From Eunapius fragilis (taxonomy: Eukaryota; Porifera; Demospongiae; Spongillida; Spongillidae): a stretch of 64,000 bases of DNA. Of the stretch, positions 25,597 to 38,087 are shown piece after piece. A program made the position numbers and the translations under genes. The DNA lies in NCBI GenBank assembly GCA_963681505.1, contig OY811971.1, positions 9,357,991-9,421,990 of the forward strand, read 5' to 3'. The stretch's first letter is position 1. Every line of letters begins with the position of its first letter. The notes under the pieces are model-generated. The model saw only the letters and a list, made by a program, of their open reading frames with translations, had not been told where the DNA came from and made no database searches.

Positions 25597-28500
25597 TTAA
25601 TTATCTCCATTGATGCTGAATGAGTTTGGATCTTTAATAGTCTCATAGACGGTGGCTGATAGCGTAGAATCCAAATCAGCATGAAGAATTTGTTTGATTG
25701 GAATATACTTTCCATGTTGTCCTGCTGTGGCATCCTGAGTACACAATCATATAATTACCTGACTTGCCCAGACTACTCCTTACCTCTTGGATAATCAACG
25801 CAGCATAATTAGGATTGTCGAAATATGGATCCACTTCCTTATTCCTCTTGCGTATGTGGTACCTGCATCGATTTGCCAATAAAATGTCTAGTATATTACA
25901 ACAGCGTGATTATTCAGTGCAGAATTATTGATTATAAAACACTGCAATGTCCTGGTAGAGATATGCATACTCAACTTCTATGAATTAATTTTTTGTGGAG
26001 TTGAGATGTTTGATCTCTTGATAGCTGACTGCATCATCCCATTGCATCCCTACATCATCACTAGCATACAATTACAAAGAATGCACCAACTATACATATA
26101 TAATGCTAACTCCCTTCCTAGGCCACCAATCACTTAAGATGAATAGATAAATCTCTGCCATGGCCTATGCCAAACAAATGGCTGTTTAGGTTTATCATTT
26201 AAACTCTTAGCCATGAGTGTTTCTGCACAACTACATTTTGTTTAAGTACCAATAATGTAATATATTTACCATGGTACATGAATACAGTGGCCACATTACA
26301 TGAAATATATGACATGAGGATGCTTAATGATTGATTTCCTGATATTGATATTAAGAAACAAATACATGTAGCACTCACAGACATAAATATACCTGTACAA
26401 CACAATGACAGCTATTGAGAGCACCACAAAAAGCACAACTCCTATGACAGACCCTACTGCTGCTCCAATTTGAACATCTAAAACAGAAGTCACATTGTAT
26501 AAAATTATGACTTATCTACCTTCTAATTTACCATTTTGAGCAGATATATATATAAAACCAGTAACAGAGTTTGAATCGAATTCACAATTTAGTCCTGTTG
26601 CATCTGTAGGGCACCTGCAAGAAGAAAATGGTAAGAAATGTTATTGTTCTCAGAATATGCATATACCCTTACTGGCATACAACAGTGAGATTAAGGCTGA
26701 CACTGCATGTCCCACCATTAATACAGTCAGTACTGGTGCAAATACCTGCAAGAGAAAATAACAATTCACAGTTGGTTACCATGTTTTAGCCATACAAATA
26801 TTTAGTTCATGTAGTCGCAACACATGTCAGAGATGAAATTCTCCAAGATGTATGATGACAAGTGAGATTTAAGAGCAATACAGCATTAAATGACAAATAT
26901 GGCTTGTAATGTAACTTTGTATTATTATTCTATCACTTCTTGTCTTGAAAATGGGTTTCGATGTTTCAAGTCCCAGCCCACTTCTGCTGTATGGCCCTGT
27001 TAAATCTGGCCCTCAATATTACAACCTTTCGATCCTGTTCATGCATTAGACATCTATGTCATTTATTTGACTACATATCCCATGTTGTTGGTGTTTCCTT
27101 TATAATAAAACCTGCACCATCTCAACACTGTATGGTAGGCTCAACTTAGTTCTTGTCAGAGCAAATGCATGTGCCAGTCTCTCCCGATCATATGGCATCA
27201 GCTTTGACATCTCATTTTAACTCTAGGATGACATTCAGCAGGCCGGACCAGTTCTTTTGTATTTTGTGTGCACTTATTTATTGTAATAAATAATGTACAT
27301 CTAATAATGTATATAGGTAAACACATTAAATAGAAAAATTCAAATAATATCCTGGAGGCCAAGGGAGGGAGCACATCTTGCCAACAAGGCTCTAGCCACA
27401 GCCCGAACCAGGGTGAAGTTCAGCTGCTATATAGTTCTGTGAGCATCTTATTCATTAATAATAGCTTACATTATTTACTGTTTTGTTGGGTTAATCAATG
27501 TATATTTTTAGTAGCTTCTGTAGTTTTTAGTGTGTGTTTTGTGTGTTACTCTCTTGTATCTTGTATTCCTATATTAGTTGATGATTTATTATTATTATTA
27601 ATTATAATTATAACAATAATATGAATATATAGTAATAATTCATGCATGTTGTTTCTCCTAAATATTCCTAAATAGAAACAAATTTTTAAAAAGGAGAGAT
27701 GTTAGTATTTTCTATTTATACTTTTATTAATTTGTTCATCACAATACATGTTGTGTAAAAATGCATAACCACAAATAGCAGCAGATGGATTACATCACAA
27801 TTTACTGCATGGCTGTTGTAATCCATCCGGTGCTGTGGATATCAGATCAAAGAATCCATTATTGCTTCTTTGATGAGATTTTGAAATCATTGACACAGAA
27901 GCATTTATGCAGTTACAGGGATACGCTTGCTTAAACCAAACCTTTTTTGAAGGAGGCAGAAGTGATTCTACTATCAATCTAAGTCCTGCATGTGTAAATA
28001 ACTAGCTGGCAATGTTCATGTACACAGCATTATACACTGTTATATATGTATATTTTTCATAGTGAGTTTGAGAGCTAGCTAGCTTGTTGCAACTTAGATA
28101 ATGCATCTGACATATCATAATTGAAATGTAGTTCTCAACAGTGTGATTCTCCTAAATCACATGTTTAAGCAAAGCACAGTGTAATTTGGCAACCATATGA
28201 ACGATATCATAAGTATTTTATTTCATGAAATATTAATGTGGAAATGGGTTGGGAAAGGTTACAAAGTTGCAAGATTGCATATTCTTACTTACATAAGCAC
28301 CTGATCGATGTATGGTTAAAATTCATAATTGTTAGAACATGTTTATATATCATTCCACACTAGTTAACCCCTGTAGCATAATCATACATCTCCGTATTAC
28401 CCAGAAATTTGACTGACCAAATAAAAATAGTATGTTACAATAACTAAATCTGAAGCCTGCATTCACACCTTAAAGCAATGACCTACCAACTACATATGCA

Positions 28501-30159
28501 TAAATATTTTAAATAAAATCACTATTGGACTAGGACATAATATACTGCCAGAGTATCAAAAATTAATATTTTATGCAATAAATACACTTACGTGTAGAGC
28601 AGGTCAAACCGACATACATTTCGGGGCATATACAGCGAAAACTACTGCTTTCATTCAGGCACGTTCCACCATTTAAACAAGGTTTAGATTGGCAATAATC
28701 GATAACGGTACTGCAGTTATTATCTGTGAAACCAGCAGGGCAGGTACAAATGTACATATTGATGCCATTTGCACAGGTTCCTCCATTTTGGCAGGGCTGG
28801 GGAATGCAGTTATTAATAATTCTACCACAGTTGCTACCAGTATAACCAGGAGGGCAGGTACAAGTATAGGTATTGATTCCATTCAAGCATGTTCCACCAT
28901 TTTGGCAGGGTTGAGGGATGCAGTTATCAATAATTATACCACAGTTGCTACCAGTATAACCAGGAGGGCAGGTACAGGTGTAGGTACTGATTCCATTCAA
29001 GCACGTTCCTCCATTTTGGCAGGGTTGAGGAATGCAATTATCAATAATTCTGCCACAGTTGCTGCCAGTATAACCAGGAGGGCAGGTACAGGTGTAGGTA
29101 TTGACTCCATTCAAGCACGTTCCTCCATTTTGGCAGGGTTGAGGAATGCAATTATCAATAATTCTACCACAGTTGCTGCCAGTATAACCAGGAGGGCAGG
29201 TACAGGTGTAGGTACTGATTCCATTCAAGCACGTTCCTCCATTTTGGCAGGGTTGAGGAATGCAATTATCAATAATTCTGCTACAGTTGCTGCCAGTATA
29301 ACCAGGAGGGCAGGTACAGGTGTAGGTATTGATTCCATTCAAGCAGGTTCCTCCATTTTGGCAGGGTTGAGGAATGCAATTATCAATAATTCTACCACAG
29401 TTGCTGCCAGTATAACCAGGAGGGCAGGTACAAGTGTAGGTATTGATTCCATTCAAGCAGGTTCCTCCATTTAGGCAGGGCTCGGGAATGCAGGTATCAA
29501 TAATAGTACCACAGTTCTGACCAGTATAACCAGGAAGGCAGATACATGTGTAAGTGTTGATTCCATTCAAGCAAGTCCCTCCATTTTGGCAGGGTTGGAG
29601 AATGCAGTTACTAACCATTCTACCACAGTTGGTTCCTGTGTAACCAGGAGGGCAGGTACATGTGTAGGTATTGATTCCATTCAAGCATGTTCCTCCATTT
29701 TGGCATCGCTGGGAATTGCAGTTCTCAATAATTCTACCACAGTTGTTGTCAGTATAACCAGGAGGGCAGGTACAAGTGTAGGTATTGATTCCATTCAAGC
29801 ATGTGCCACCGTTTTGGCAGGGCTGGGGAATGCAGTTATTGATGACTGAAGTACAGTTGATATCAGTGTATCCTGGAGAGCACACACATGTATATGAATT
29901 CGTTCCAGTAACGCAAGTCCCTTCATTTTGGCAAGTTGAAGGGGTACAGTTGTTATCAATGATTGCACTGCAATTGCTGTCAGTATATCCAGTTGGACAG
30001 ACACAGATGTATGTTTCATTCAAGCAAGTACCTCCATTTTGACATGAACAAAACTCTACATATGTATGGATGGTAATAAAGTGACAAAAGTCAAGTAACA
30101 CACAGAAATGTTATTACCTTAGTGTTGCACAATAGGTATTGACACATTGGCAAATCCAG

Positions 30160-30201
<42 letters not shown>

Positions 30202-33200
30202 ATGTATGTATGTGTTGAAAGCCCTCTTTTGGAATATTGTACACCTTTTTAGCTACATTAATGTACATGTACCTGTATGGAAAAAGTATTGGCTTGAGCT
30301 TCAAACCCTCATGGCCTTCCTCAAAAAACTGCCAACGGCACAACTATTTTTCATTATAGTTTTACAATGTACCCCTCCCTCTATATACAAGTAAAGAAAA
30401 AATTTTTCTGAGGGGATATAGGAATTGGAGGCAAAAGGTGGTGTAAAAAGGAGGGGAACAAGGTTTTGAGAAAAGGGTAATGAGACAAAAATCCTATATT
30501 TAGCACATGTAAATGTAACAGAACCAAAAGAAGTGCTAAATATAGGATTTTTATCTCATTACCCTTTCTCAAAACCTTGTTCAACACCCATCTTTGCCTC
30601 TAATTCCTATATACCACCAACTTTCTCGTCAGAGAATGATTTTCTTTATTTGTTTCTTCTATTTTTTTGTTTATAATTATCAGTAGAATACATGAATACA
30701 TGAATGTGTACATTATTACAGATCTAAGCTACTCAGTTACTATTATTACAATGCACCAAATACACCACAACTAAGATTGGACAGCTTAATGTCAGCCTAT
30801 AGTAGTTAAGCCGTGATGTCAGAGCTGATGCCATATGCTCGGGATAGCAGTGACCTTGCATCTGCCCTGACAAGAACCAGGTTGAGCCTACCATAAAGCT
30901 TTGAGATGGCATGAGATTTGGAGCCTAGTCTCTAGCCAAGAGGTAAGGCATGAAAGATGAAGGCAAGCTTCAGCTCCCCAGCAGCCATACGTTTCAACAG
31001 CCAATGGTTTGCAAGACCAACCTAGCTCTGAGCACTTAACATCATGGAGGCATGTTTCCTTCATTCTGAAACCTGAGCAGATGATCCTGCTGTCACACAT
31101 GCTTCAGTGAGGATACTTTGATTAAGCGGTGATGCAATTGTGAGATCAGAAGCCGCAGGTTAGCCCAGATCCCAATTTGGCACTATAACATCAGCTGGCT
31201 GGGTATGTCGTTCATCTTGTCCCAAGCCACTTCCTACCTCCATTTGTCCACCAACATCAGCCTGTCTGCAGGATTCAAAAAACGGTATTCCTGAGTTGGT
31301 TCTGTCGTGACACTACATCCCCATTATATTTACATGGTCTAGCATGGTGACCAAAAGGATCTAATGACTGGGTTGTACAAGATGGGCACCTACTACCACC
31401 AAACATGTCAATACATAGCCACCATTTTAAGGCTGTCTGAAATTCAGCCTTATCAAGGTGGAAGTTAAGACCAGGGGATGGTATAACTGATAACCAAGAA
31501 GCTGCAAGGTTTGATGAAGCAGACATTAAACAAGCCCTGTTTGGAATAGAGGAAGCATTGGCAGCATCTTTTGGGTCATTGGAGACTCAAGTAACTCATC
31601 CATAGAAATGACTTCTGCTGGAGAGTGGTCCAAAGAATGGAGAAGATGATGACTAGTGTTGGTAGCAAAGCCTGACAGTGAAAACAAAGACATGAATGCT
31701 GCTAAGTGTAATGATGCACTGTGAAGCCCCAGACCACCCCTGCTCAAACTCAGCTGGGCTTGTTTCCAAACTAAATCAGATGGATCAATGTACATGCTAT
31801 CTGAAAAGGTCTGACGGACCTCCTCATCAAATAACTGCAATCCTTCCAGTGCTACAGAAGGAGGGGTGCATCTGGCAATATGGACCATCTGACAGAAACC
31901 ACCACATTGACGTAGCAGCAACAGAGCAACTTGTGAGTCAAGAGAACCTACCTCTTTTAGCAGTGTTAAAAACTAAGAGGTGTTCGCCCTTTTTTCTGCA
32001 ATGGACTTGGCACAAAAGATTGGGTCCCCAATTGACACGCCTAAAGATTTCAAAGTTCAGTGCATTTGACTTCTTCATCTCATCAAGAAAGCCTCCGAAA
32101 TCTCTTTACTGAACAATTCACATTTGGAAGTATTTATAAAAAGACCCAGTGGAGAACCAAGCTGTTTAATAATACTGAGTGCCTGTAACACTGCCTGTTT
32201 TGCCCCTGCAGTGACCCCATCATCCATGTACCAGGAGTGAAATGAAAGCTGTGAGCAAATTGAGTCAAGCTGCAATAGCAGTGACCACCTTATGGAGAAC
32301 CAAGCAAAAAAAGTAAAGGTCCTAATGGGTCTCCCTGCTGGACTCCAGTCTCCCATCTCAATGGACCCATGGCAGACAACAGTAAGGGGTGATCACCGCT
32401 GACCATTGAAAGAGCTCAGAGAAGTGTTCCATGCATTCCTCAAGGAGAGTTTGGCAGCCCAAACATTTATGCATGCAATGATCAATGATAAATTGATCAA
32501 TGATCAATGTTCCACTGCCCTATTGAACAACCACATTATTCTGATTACGGTAAATAAAAGTTCTTTTTTTAAAATCCCTGTTTGCTTGATCACAATATTT
32601 TAATTGAGGTGATGAGGTACCTGACAAAGAGACCACTAAAGGAACCTTACCGGATGCCAAAATATATTGTCGATTCTTAATACTGGCAAGTACACCCCCC
32701 CCCCCCCCCCCCCCCCCACCCCCCGCTTCAATTATCGTCACGATTAGATGCCCACTTTTGTTTAATGGGATAACTGTACGGAATGCGGAAGAATTGTAAC
32801 TCGTCGTCTCGACTTTGGAGGTATTCCTCTCTTTGTTTAGTTGTTGACGTGAAGGCATTTAGAAAAAGAAAAAAACATCGCTAGCCAAAAGTGGTGAACC
32901 AAATTGCAATCAGATGAAATCCCACCTGTTAATAACGCTGCACGATTCTAAATATAAGTAAATGTCGCCATGGGAACGGTTAAACATAGCACTCCATATT
33001 ACGTAATGATTACGTATATCAGTTTTATGACATATCTGACCTGAAGATGTTCTCCAGTCCTTCCAGATGATTCTAAAGCGATTGTTATAACTTGCGCTCT
33101 TTTAAACCATCCCGATCCCGAGTTATACTCACTCGAGAAGAAGAGTTGCCCTGGGGACACACAGCAAAAAAACGCGTCGAATCAATTCTTGATTTTCGAT

Positions 33201-36200
33201 TGATTTGCCACTTACATTCTGGTACATATTGTTAACAGTTTGTACCAGGTATGTAAACATTTTGTACCAGAATGTAAGTGGCAAATCAATTGAAAATCAA
33301 GAATTGATTCGACGCGTTTTTTTGCTGTGGTACAAGAGCTATTTTGTTCTCTTAAAGCGAACAGTTTGAAGACTGGCCTGGAACAAAACATTAAAATGAC
33401 TGTCTTTGCCTTCTGGTTCGATAGCAACAAAGAGCTAAACTATCCGTTTCTTGGTACGCGAGTTATATGCGGGTCGCGTTTTAAAAATGATATTCACGCC
33501 CCGGGCCAATTCCTATACAGGAACTACTAGTTCCTGATAAATTCAGCAGTGGATCTGTCACAGGAGCACTATAATATATTAAAATTTTAATAATGGAACA
33601 CAAACTATTATATCTTATAAGTTCTCCACCCCCCAAGCAAAAAAGGTATGTGTAAAACGTCGGTATCTTTGTAGTTACAAACACTTCCGTGCATCTTTGG
33701 TCATAACCACGTATGGGTACCATTTTACTTTCTGATCGTGATGTATTAACGAGCAATATTTTTTGTCAGGGACAGTGGGGGTGGGAAGGGGGGGGTGGGG
33801 GTGGGAGGGGGGAAGAGGCAGAGTTGCTTATAAGCAATACCTTACGGTATGTGTACATTCAGAGCTACGTGAGATTAGAAAAGCATCCCTTGACGACTTT
33901 CAAAACCCCAATTATGAAGCGCGGTCTTTATATTGTGCAACCTAGGAGAGTAGGTTCTTAATAACCACAGAAGGATAAGCACAAAAAGGTCTGAGAATTC
34001 ATATGGTATACTCCCGCATAGGGCCTGGCAATGGAAGTGTGGTTCTTCTTGGCACCAAGTACAAGACCGACTGCTGTGTTATTCACATTAGGCGGTGAAT
34101 TGGATAGAGGGAAAACTTGAATCCAATAATATCACCGTTTTTTTATCTTTGTGATATTGATTGTTCGATTGAATCCAAATATCACCGTTTTTTGTCTTTG
34201 TGATATTGATTGATCGATTGAATCCAATAATATCATCGTTTTTTATCTTTGTGATATTGATTGATCGAGATAAGTGACTCTCTTGACTCTGGACAATATC
34301 GTACCTGGAAGTGAACATCCAACTCTGGTTAAAGATGATGAAAATAGCCAAGTAGACACAATGCCAATTGAATATACTGCAGCAGATAAAGGTCACTTGG
34401 ATTTCATCTGCTGTAACAATGAAATGGAGGCATATCAGCCAAAATAAGGATATTTTAGAACAAATTTCTCAAAAGGGTAGACATTTTGTGCTATCCTGGT
34501 ATGAAAAGCACGTTTGGAAAACTATGTGTATATCAATATTGCAGATATGCACTTAGACATGTTTTCGTCATGTGGAATTAATTAAACCTGGTGCAGCATT
34601 TACGACAAGGGGTTTGAAAATATGAAAAAGGCTATTATTGAGAGATTTCTTGCTCATGACAGTTCAGCCCCCCCCCCCCCCCACACACACACACATGAAA
34701 TTGGAAGTAAAATTCAGACCAACATTAGTACAACAGTTGAGTGTGGAAACTGCTACATTTCAGACTCAAGGATTTTGAGAAAATTCCAAGACAACTAAAA
34801 GAAAGTAATGCTTGCCATTGAAATGTATGGCTAATTAAAAATTCAGTGCTTTGTAGCTGTCTGATACACTATCCAATTTTGGATGCGTAAGAACTGTTTT
34901 TGTAGAGAGCGCTATCCTGTATCCAAAAACTGTTGAATTTGAAAACTTGAAAACAAATTCTAAAGCCCAATTTTCTCTTGCTCTGTTCCAAATACTATTG
35001 TGATGTTATATACCGCTTTCTCATTTGCCGCAGGCAAGCATATGATGGAGCGGCCGCCATGAAGGCCAAGAAGTGGAGGAGGTGAGGATAACAAATGATG
35101 TTCCACAGACTCTGCCAGTGCACTGCCATGCACATGGCATGAATCTTTGCATTCACGATGCAGGAAAACAGATCAATCTTCTGCAAGATGCCATTCAACT
35201 TGTTAGAGAAATTGTGCAAGTAATAAATTGCTCTCCTAAGTGAAGACACCTAATCTCACCTGTTACAGGATTATTATGCACTTGCACATATGTACAAAGA
35301 TTGAGGCCACCATTGACATAACTTGTACAATGATTTGTACAACTAGAGGTCCGTTACAGCTCTGCATGCATTATATGGAGCATCACCTTTAATGCACATA
35401 CAATGAGTGAGTAAGCCGTACATACCAATGATGCACGTCGCAATGGGACAAGATAATTACATAATAGTAGAATGCGAGCAAATTTAACAGCAGGAACAGT
35501 GTGAAATTCACAAAAGTGTCTGCGCATCGAAAGAGCCAACTTGCTGTCGAAAATGGTGGACTTAAAGCCACTTTGTCCAACATGATGGACTGTGAGAACA
35601 GGTGTCATGAAAGCTGTCATCATGCAATAGCAGCATGATTATGGAAACTCTCAAAACGCAGGACGAATATGGGCTAAAGGCTGGTGGACTACTTGAAAAG
35701 TTTGAATTTTTAGCCTGAATTTGGATGCCTTCTTTTTGCCGAAACTACTTACAAAGTACTTCAGGCTAAAGGCACCATAATGCAAGAGGTTGTCAGCAAC
35801 ACAGTCGTTTTATAAACACTAGAGGCATGATGGAGCATTAATACTTTTTGTGATTGTGTCGAAGAGGATTCGTGTTTGTTGAATATTGATTTACCGGTTC
35901 TGCCAAGATATTAGAGCCTCCGAAAAAAATTTAGTGGGAATACTCAGCATGAGTTTATGCAACCTTGTGAATATTTTCAGCAGCTGTATTAAGAATCCTT
36001 GGCTTAGGGATCATTTTGAACAGAAAGACGTGATGAAGCCAGGAATCAATATTCGTAGATCATTATTACTTAAGTCCGCTTGTGGAGAAACATGTAACTC
36101 TGAGTTAAAATCATTTTCAAAATCAGTCTTTCAGCCGTTTTTCTATCCCACAACTGGAAAAGCAACTTGCTATACTCGCCAATATGATTCGTATGGAGCT

Positions 36201-38087
36201 ACAAGATGTAAAACAGGTCATGCATGATCATGAACATTTGCACCAAATGCATTGAAGCTTTTGCAAACCGAAGCACGCTATCGAAAGAACATAAACTTTT
36301 GCAGCTATTATCAACCATTCCAGTAATTTCAAGTACTTCAGTAATAGAACATTTTCAGTGATGAGACGACTGTTTACTTATTTAAGATCCTCTATGAGAT
36401 TGAGAAGGTTCAATAAGTGTTTCATCTAGCTTGCATGTAGATAAATAGCTAGCAGAATGCATTAATCTGGAGGATATAGCCAAGGAATTTATATCCCATA
36501 ATGATCTACATTTCCATCATCTTAATTGTATGTACGTATATAGGTATGATCGTCATGCTCAGTGACGTAGGTAGCGCTCAGCATCCTATGTGTTATTAAA
36601 AGAACGTAGTAAGTTGCATTAAACTATACTTAACTTGTGCTTTCTATAAGACAATCCAGGATGGCTTTTACCTTTTCTGAAATATTGAAACGATTCTTAA
36701 AGGTTCTGTGTTGTGTTCAGTGAAAAGTGTGGTTGCCAACCACTCCGACTCTCCCTATGTATGAGACAATTATCTTTATGACCACTGCCCCCCGCGCCTG
36801 CGTGTGGACCAGTCTCAACCAAGAAGCGCCCACATGTCTTCATTCATAAACGTATCCTGGCCTTCATCAACGGTGAAAAGAAAAATTGGCTACTTCCGCT
36901 AAAGGTACGTTGGTTCCTACACTAGAAGTGCTGAAGTACACCCCGTTTGTCCCCCGCCAGATTTGTATAGCTGCGCAGAACCACATGTAATAACTCCGCC
37001 CAGTGCATTTATGGTTTCGTCATATAGTTACGGTAGAGTCTCATTACGACACATATTTCAAGTTGTTTCCTTCAGGTAATTTCTATGTGAACTTATCGTT
37101 GTTTATTATTAAAACTTTGAGTCAAAAATAAAATAAAAACCAACTATGTTTGCGGCTGGTCATTTGGTTATTAAACCATACCACAAACATCGTTTGTTAC
37201 GGAACAGAGGTACCCCGCACAAATGTCAACCAGGGGCGGATTTAGGGGGGGGGGGGGGGGGGGGGGGGTCCAGGGGGTCCGGACCCCCCCTTTCCTAAAT
37301 GAAGAATGACGTAATGCATACTGTAATCTATGCAGCGTTCAGCATGTTACCGTCCTTGGATTTGCAAGCTTGCAAATCGTTCTAGCCAAGCAGGGTCTAT
37401 ATCGATCTAATTAAATCCTCCTACATAACGGCATGTGTGCATGTAGATAATTAGTATTTAATCGTGCGTGTCAGCAGCAATTGAGGTAAGCGATGAAAAG
37501 ACGTGACTGGGATGGATCTCAGATTCTTTTCCTAACAGGTAGCTATAGAGCTAAACAAACTAATACTAGAGTAAAACATACAGGAGTCGTTAACGTTTAT
37601 AGGCCGACATGTATAGCGGGTGCATGGTCACGTGCACGCCTCGGTCATCACAAAAGCTTTCCGTCACGAATTTAATTGCTGAGCAGTAGCAGCCATAGCA
37701 TATATTGTGAAGAATGAAGAGTTTTCTCGTCGCCATCCATGCAGGCTCTAGTAATCCAGATATCGCGCGATGTATATGTATTGGATATCACTGTGAATTT
37801 CATGCTAAATAAACGCAAAAGCAAAAAAGCGGCTGGGGCTTCGCCCCAGACCCCACTGGTGGTGCTATCAGCGCCCCACCAGACCCCCTTGCTGTCACGG
37901 GAGAGGGCATGCCTCCCCCAGTTGTGAATATATTTATCAGACCCCCCCTTTCCCAAAATCCTGGATCCGCCCCTGTCAACGGTTACGCATCGGTACTTGT
38001 AGGAGATGAAAATTACTTACGTGCATGATTTAAGGCCGGTAGTAGCAACAGGCCGAGGTAACAAGCAAGCATCTCCTTCATAGCCAT
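25597..38087 (-). CDS. Gene C: EGF-repeat receptor with NPxY and YxxL/I tail, large TE-filled intron 1
   Basis: Exons in coding order: 38087-38021, 30055-28592, 26745-26673, 26614-26532, 26477-26393, 25862-25784, 25734-25597, totalling 1989 nt (662 residues plus stop) with every phase matching. Exon 1 is a signal peptide (MAMKEMLACYLGLLLLPALN) ending in phase 1 at GTAAGT, as in gene B; the join makes Gln before FCSCQNGG. Exon 2 holds 13 EGF domains and exons 3-4 a split fourteenth. Exon 5 is the membrane span (GSVIGVVLFVVLSIAVIVLY). The tail contains DPYFDNPNYAAL (NPxY overlapping YxxL), YIPI and YETI. The 8-kb first intron carries LINE, hAT and foldback insertions. Paralogue D repeats the last five exons almost exactly. 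The link to exon 1 is inference from phase, strand and signal-peptide quality. Likely a cell-surface adhesion or engulfment-type receptor. Confidence 0.83.
26930..27600 (+). mobile_element. LINE C-terminal fragment and 3' tail inside gene C intron 2
   Basis: Plus-strand remnants include LYGRLNLVLVRANACASLSR (about 27120-27185), the same C-terminal motif as the LINE at 30.8 kb. Further on, 27490-27580 shares AGTAGCTTCTGTAGTT and CTCTTGTATCTTGTATTCC with the 3' end of the retrotransposon at 22.6 kb, followed by an AT-rich (TAATTATTA) tail. Heavily decayed, antisense to gene C. The two parts may be separate insertions. Confidence 0.6.
30164..30200. repeat. (GT)n microsatellite in gene C intron 1
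   Basis: About 18 GT units. Confidence 0.95.
30387..30653. mobile_element. Foldback element, CTAAATATAGG family, diverged copy
   Basis: A 267-bp imperfect palindrome starting ACAAGTAAAG and ending CTTTATTTGT, with arms meeting at CCTATATTTAGC/GCTAAATATAGG. It has the same size and end and centre motifs as the near-perfect copy at 38527-38795. Confidence 0.85.
30790..32400 (-). mobile_element. Decayed RLE-type LINE in gene C intron 1
   Basis: Minus-strand fragments in order. RT active site YMDDG lies at 32230-32216 within a DSICSQLSFHSWYMDDGVTA context. Then come CTPPSVALEGLQLFDEEVRQ and SLSRGGLGLHSASLHLAAF (31.9-31.7 kb), and the zinc knuckle CPSCTTQSLDPFGHHARPC (about 31.38 kb). RPADV-like and LAVETYGCWGAEA endonuclease-region pieces (31.2-31.0 kb) follow, and the C-terminal LYGRLNLVLVRADARSLLSR (about 30.85 kb). 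Stops and frameshifts throughout; inactive. It lies in the same orientation as gene C. Confidence 0.85.
32695..32717. repeat. C23 homopolymer
   Basis: Run of 23 C followed by ACCCCCC. Confidence 0.95.
32780..33500. repeat. Repeat copy paralogous to both flanks of the Ngaro-like element
   Basis: 32805-32885 (TTTGGAGGTATTCCTCTC...TTTAGAAAAAGAA) resembles 40429-40495. 33050-33500 (AAGCGATTG...CGAGTTATAC...GAGAAGAAGA...TATCCGTTTCT...TTTTAAAAATGATATTCA) resembles 46550-46825. The Ngaro-like element therefore seems inserted in one copy of this repeat while this copy lacks it; here the foldback at 33160-33329 is inserted instead. Confidence 0.6.
33160..33329. mobile_element. Foldback MITE, CACAGC family, copy 3 (best preserved)
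   Basis: CACAGCAAAAAAACGCG / CGCGTTTTTTTGCTGTG termini with arms of about 70 bp (GTCGAATCAATTCTTGATTT...ACTTACATTCTGGTAC) and a short loop. It is nearly self-complementary end to end. No clear target duplication. Confidence 0.92.
34120..34268. repeat. Three-copy tandem repeat
   Basis: Three imperfect units of about 50-63 bp, each with GAATCCAA, ATATCACCG, poly-T and CTTTGTGATATTGATTG. Confidence 0.9.
34280..36430 (+). pseudogene. Decayed TTF-type / DUF4371 hAT transposase
   Basis: Plus-strand pieces in correct domain order. A TTF-like finger region (AAFTTRGFENMKKAIIERFL, about 34590-34650) comes first, then the DUF4371 core (QAYDGAAAMKAKKW then LPVHCHAHGMNLCIHDAGKQ, about 35030-35200). RLVDYLKSLNF...LQAKGTIMQEVVSN follows (about 35670-35800), then the hAT C-terminal dimerisation region (STIPVISSTSVIEHF, then FSVMRRLFTYLRSSMRL in another frame, about 36305-36410). 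Multiple stops and frameshifts, a C-run/(CA)n near 34670, and an interspersed repeat inserted at about 35400-35560. The family (ZMYM1-like or zinc finger MYM-type hAT) is recognised from motifs remembered for it. It sits in gene C intron 1 on the opposite strand. Confidence 0.8.
37231..37975. mobile_element. CAGGGGCGG element, copy 1, 5-bp target duplication TCAAC
   Basis: Starts CAGGGGCGGATTTAGG and ends CCTGGATCCGCCCCTG (inverted). It is flanked by TCAAC at 37226-37230 and 37976-37980. Near the left end is GGGGGTCCGGACCCCC, as in the copy at 57853. There is no transposase. The 5-bp duplication and CAGGGGCGG termini fit the 5-bp-TSD branch of hAT elements. Confidence 0.92.

Noticed and set aside
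35886-36227. 113-residue frame as a separate gene
   Set aside because: It lies within the decayed hAT transposase; no domain of its own.
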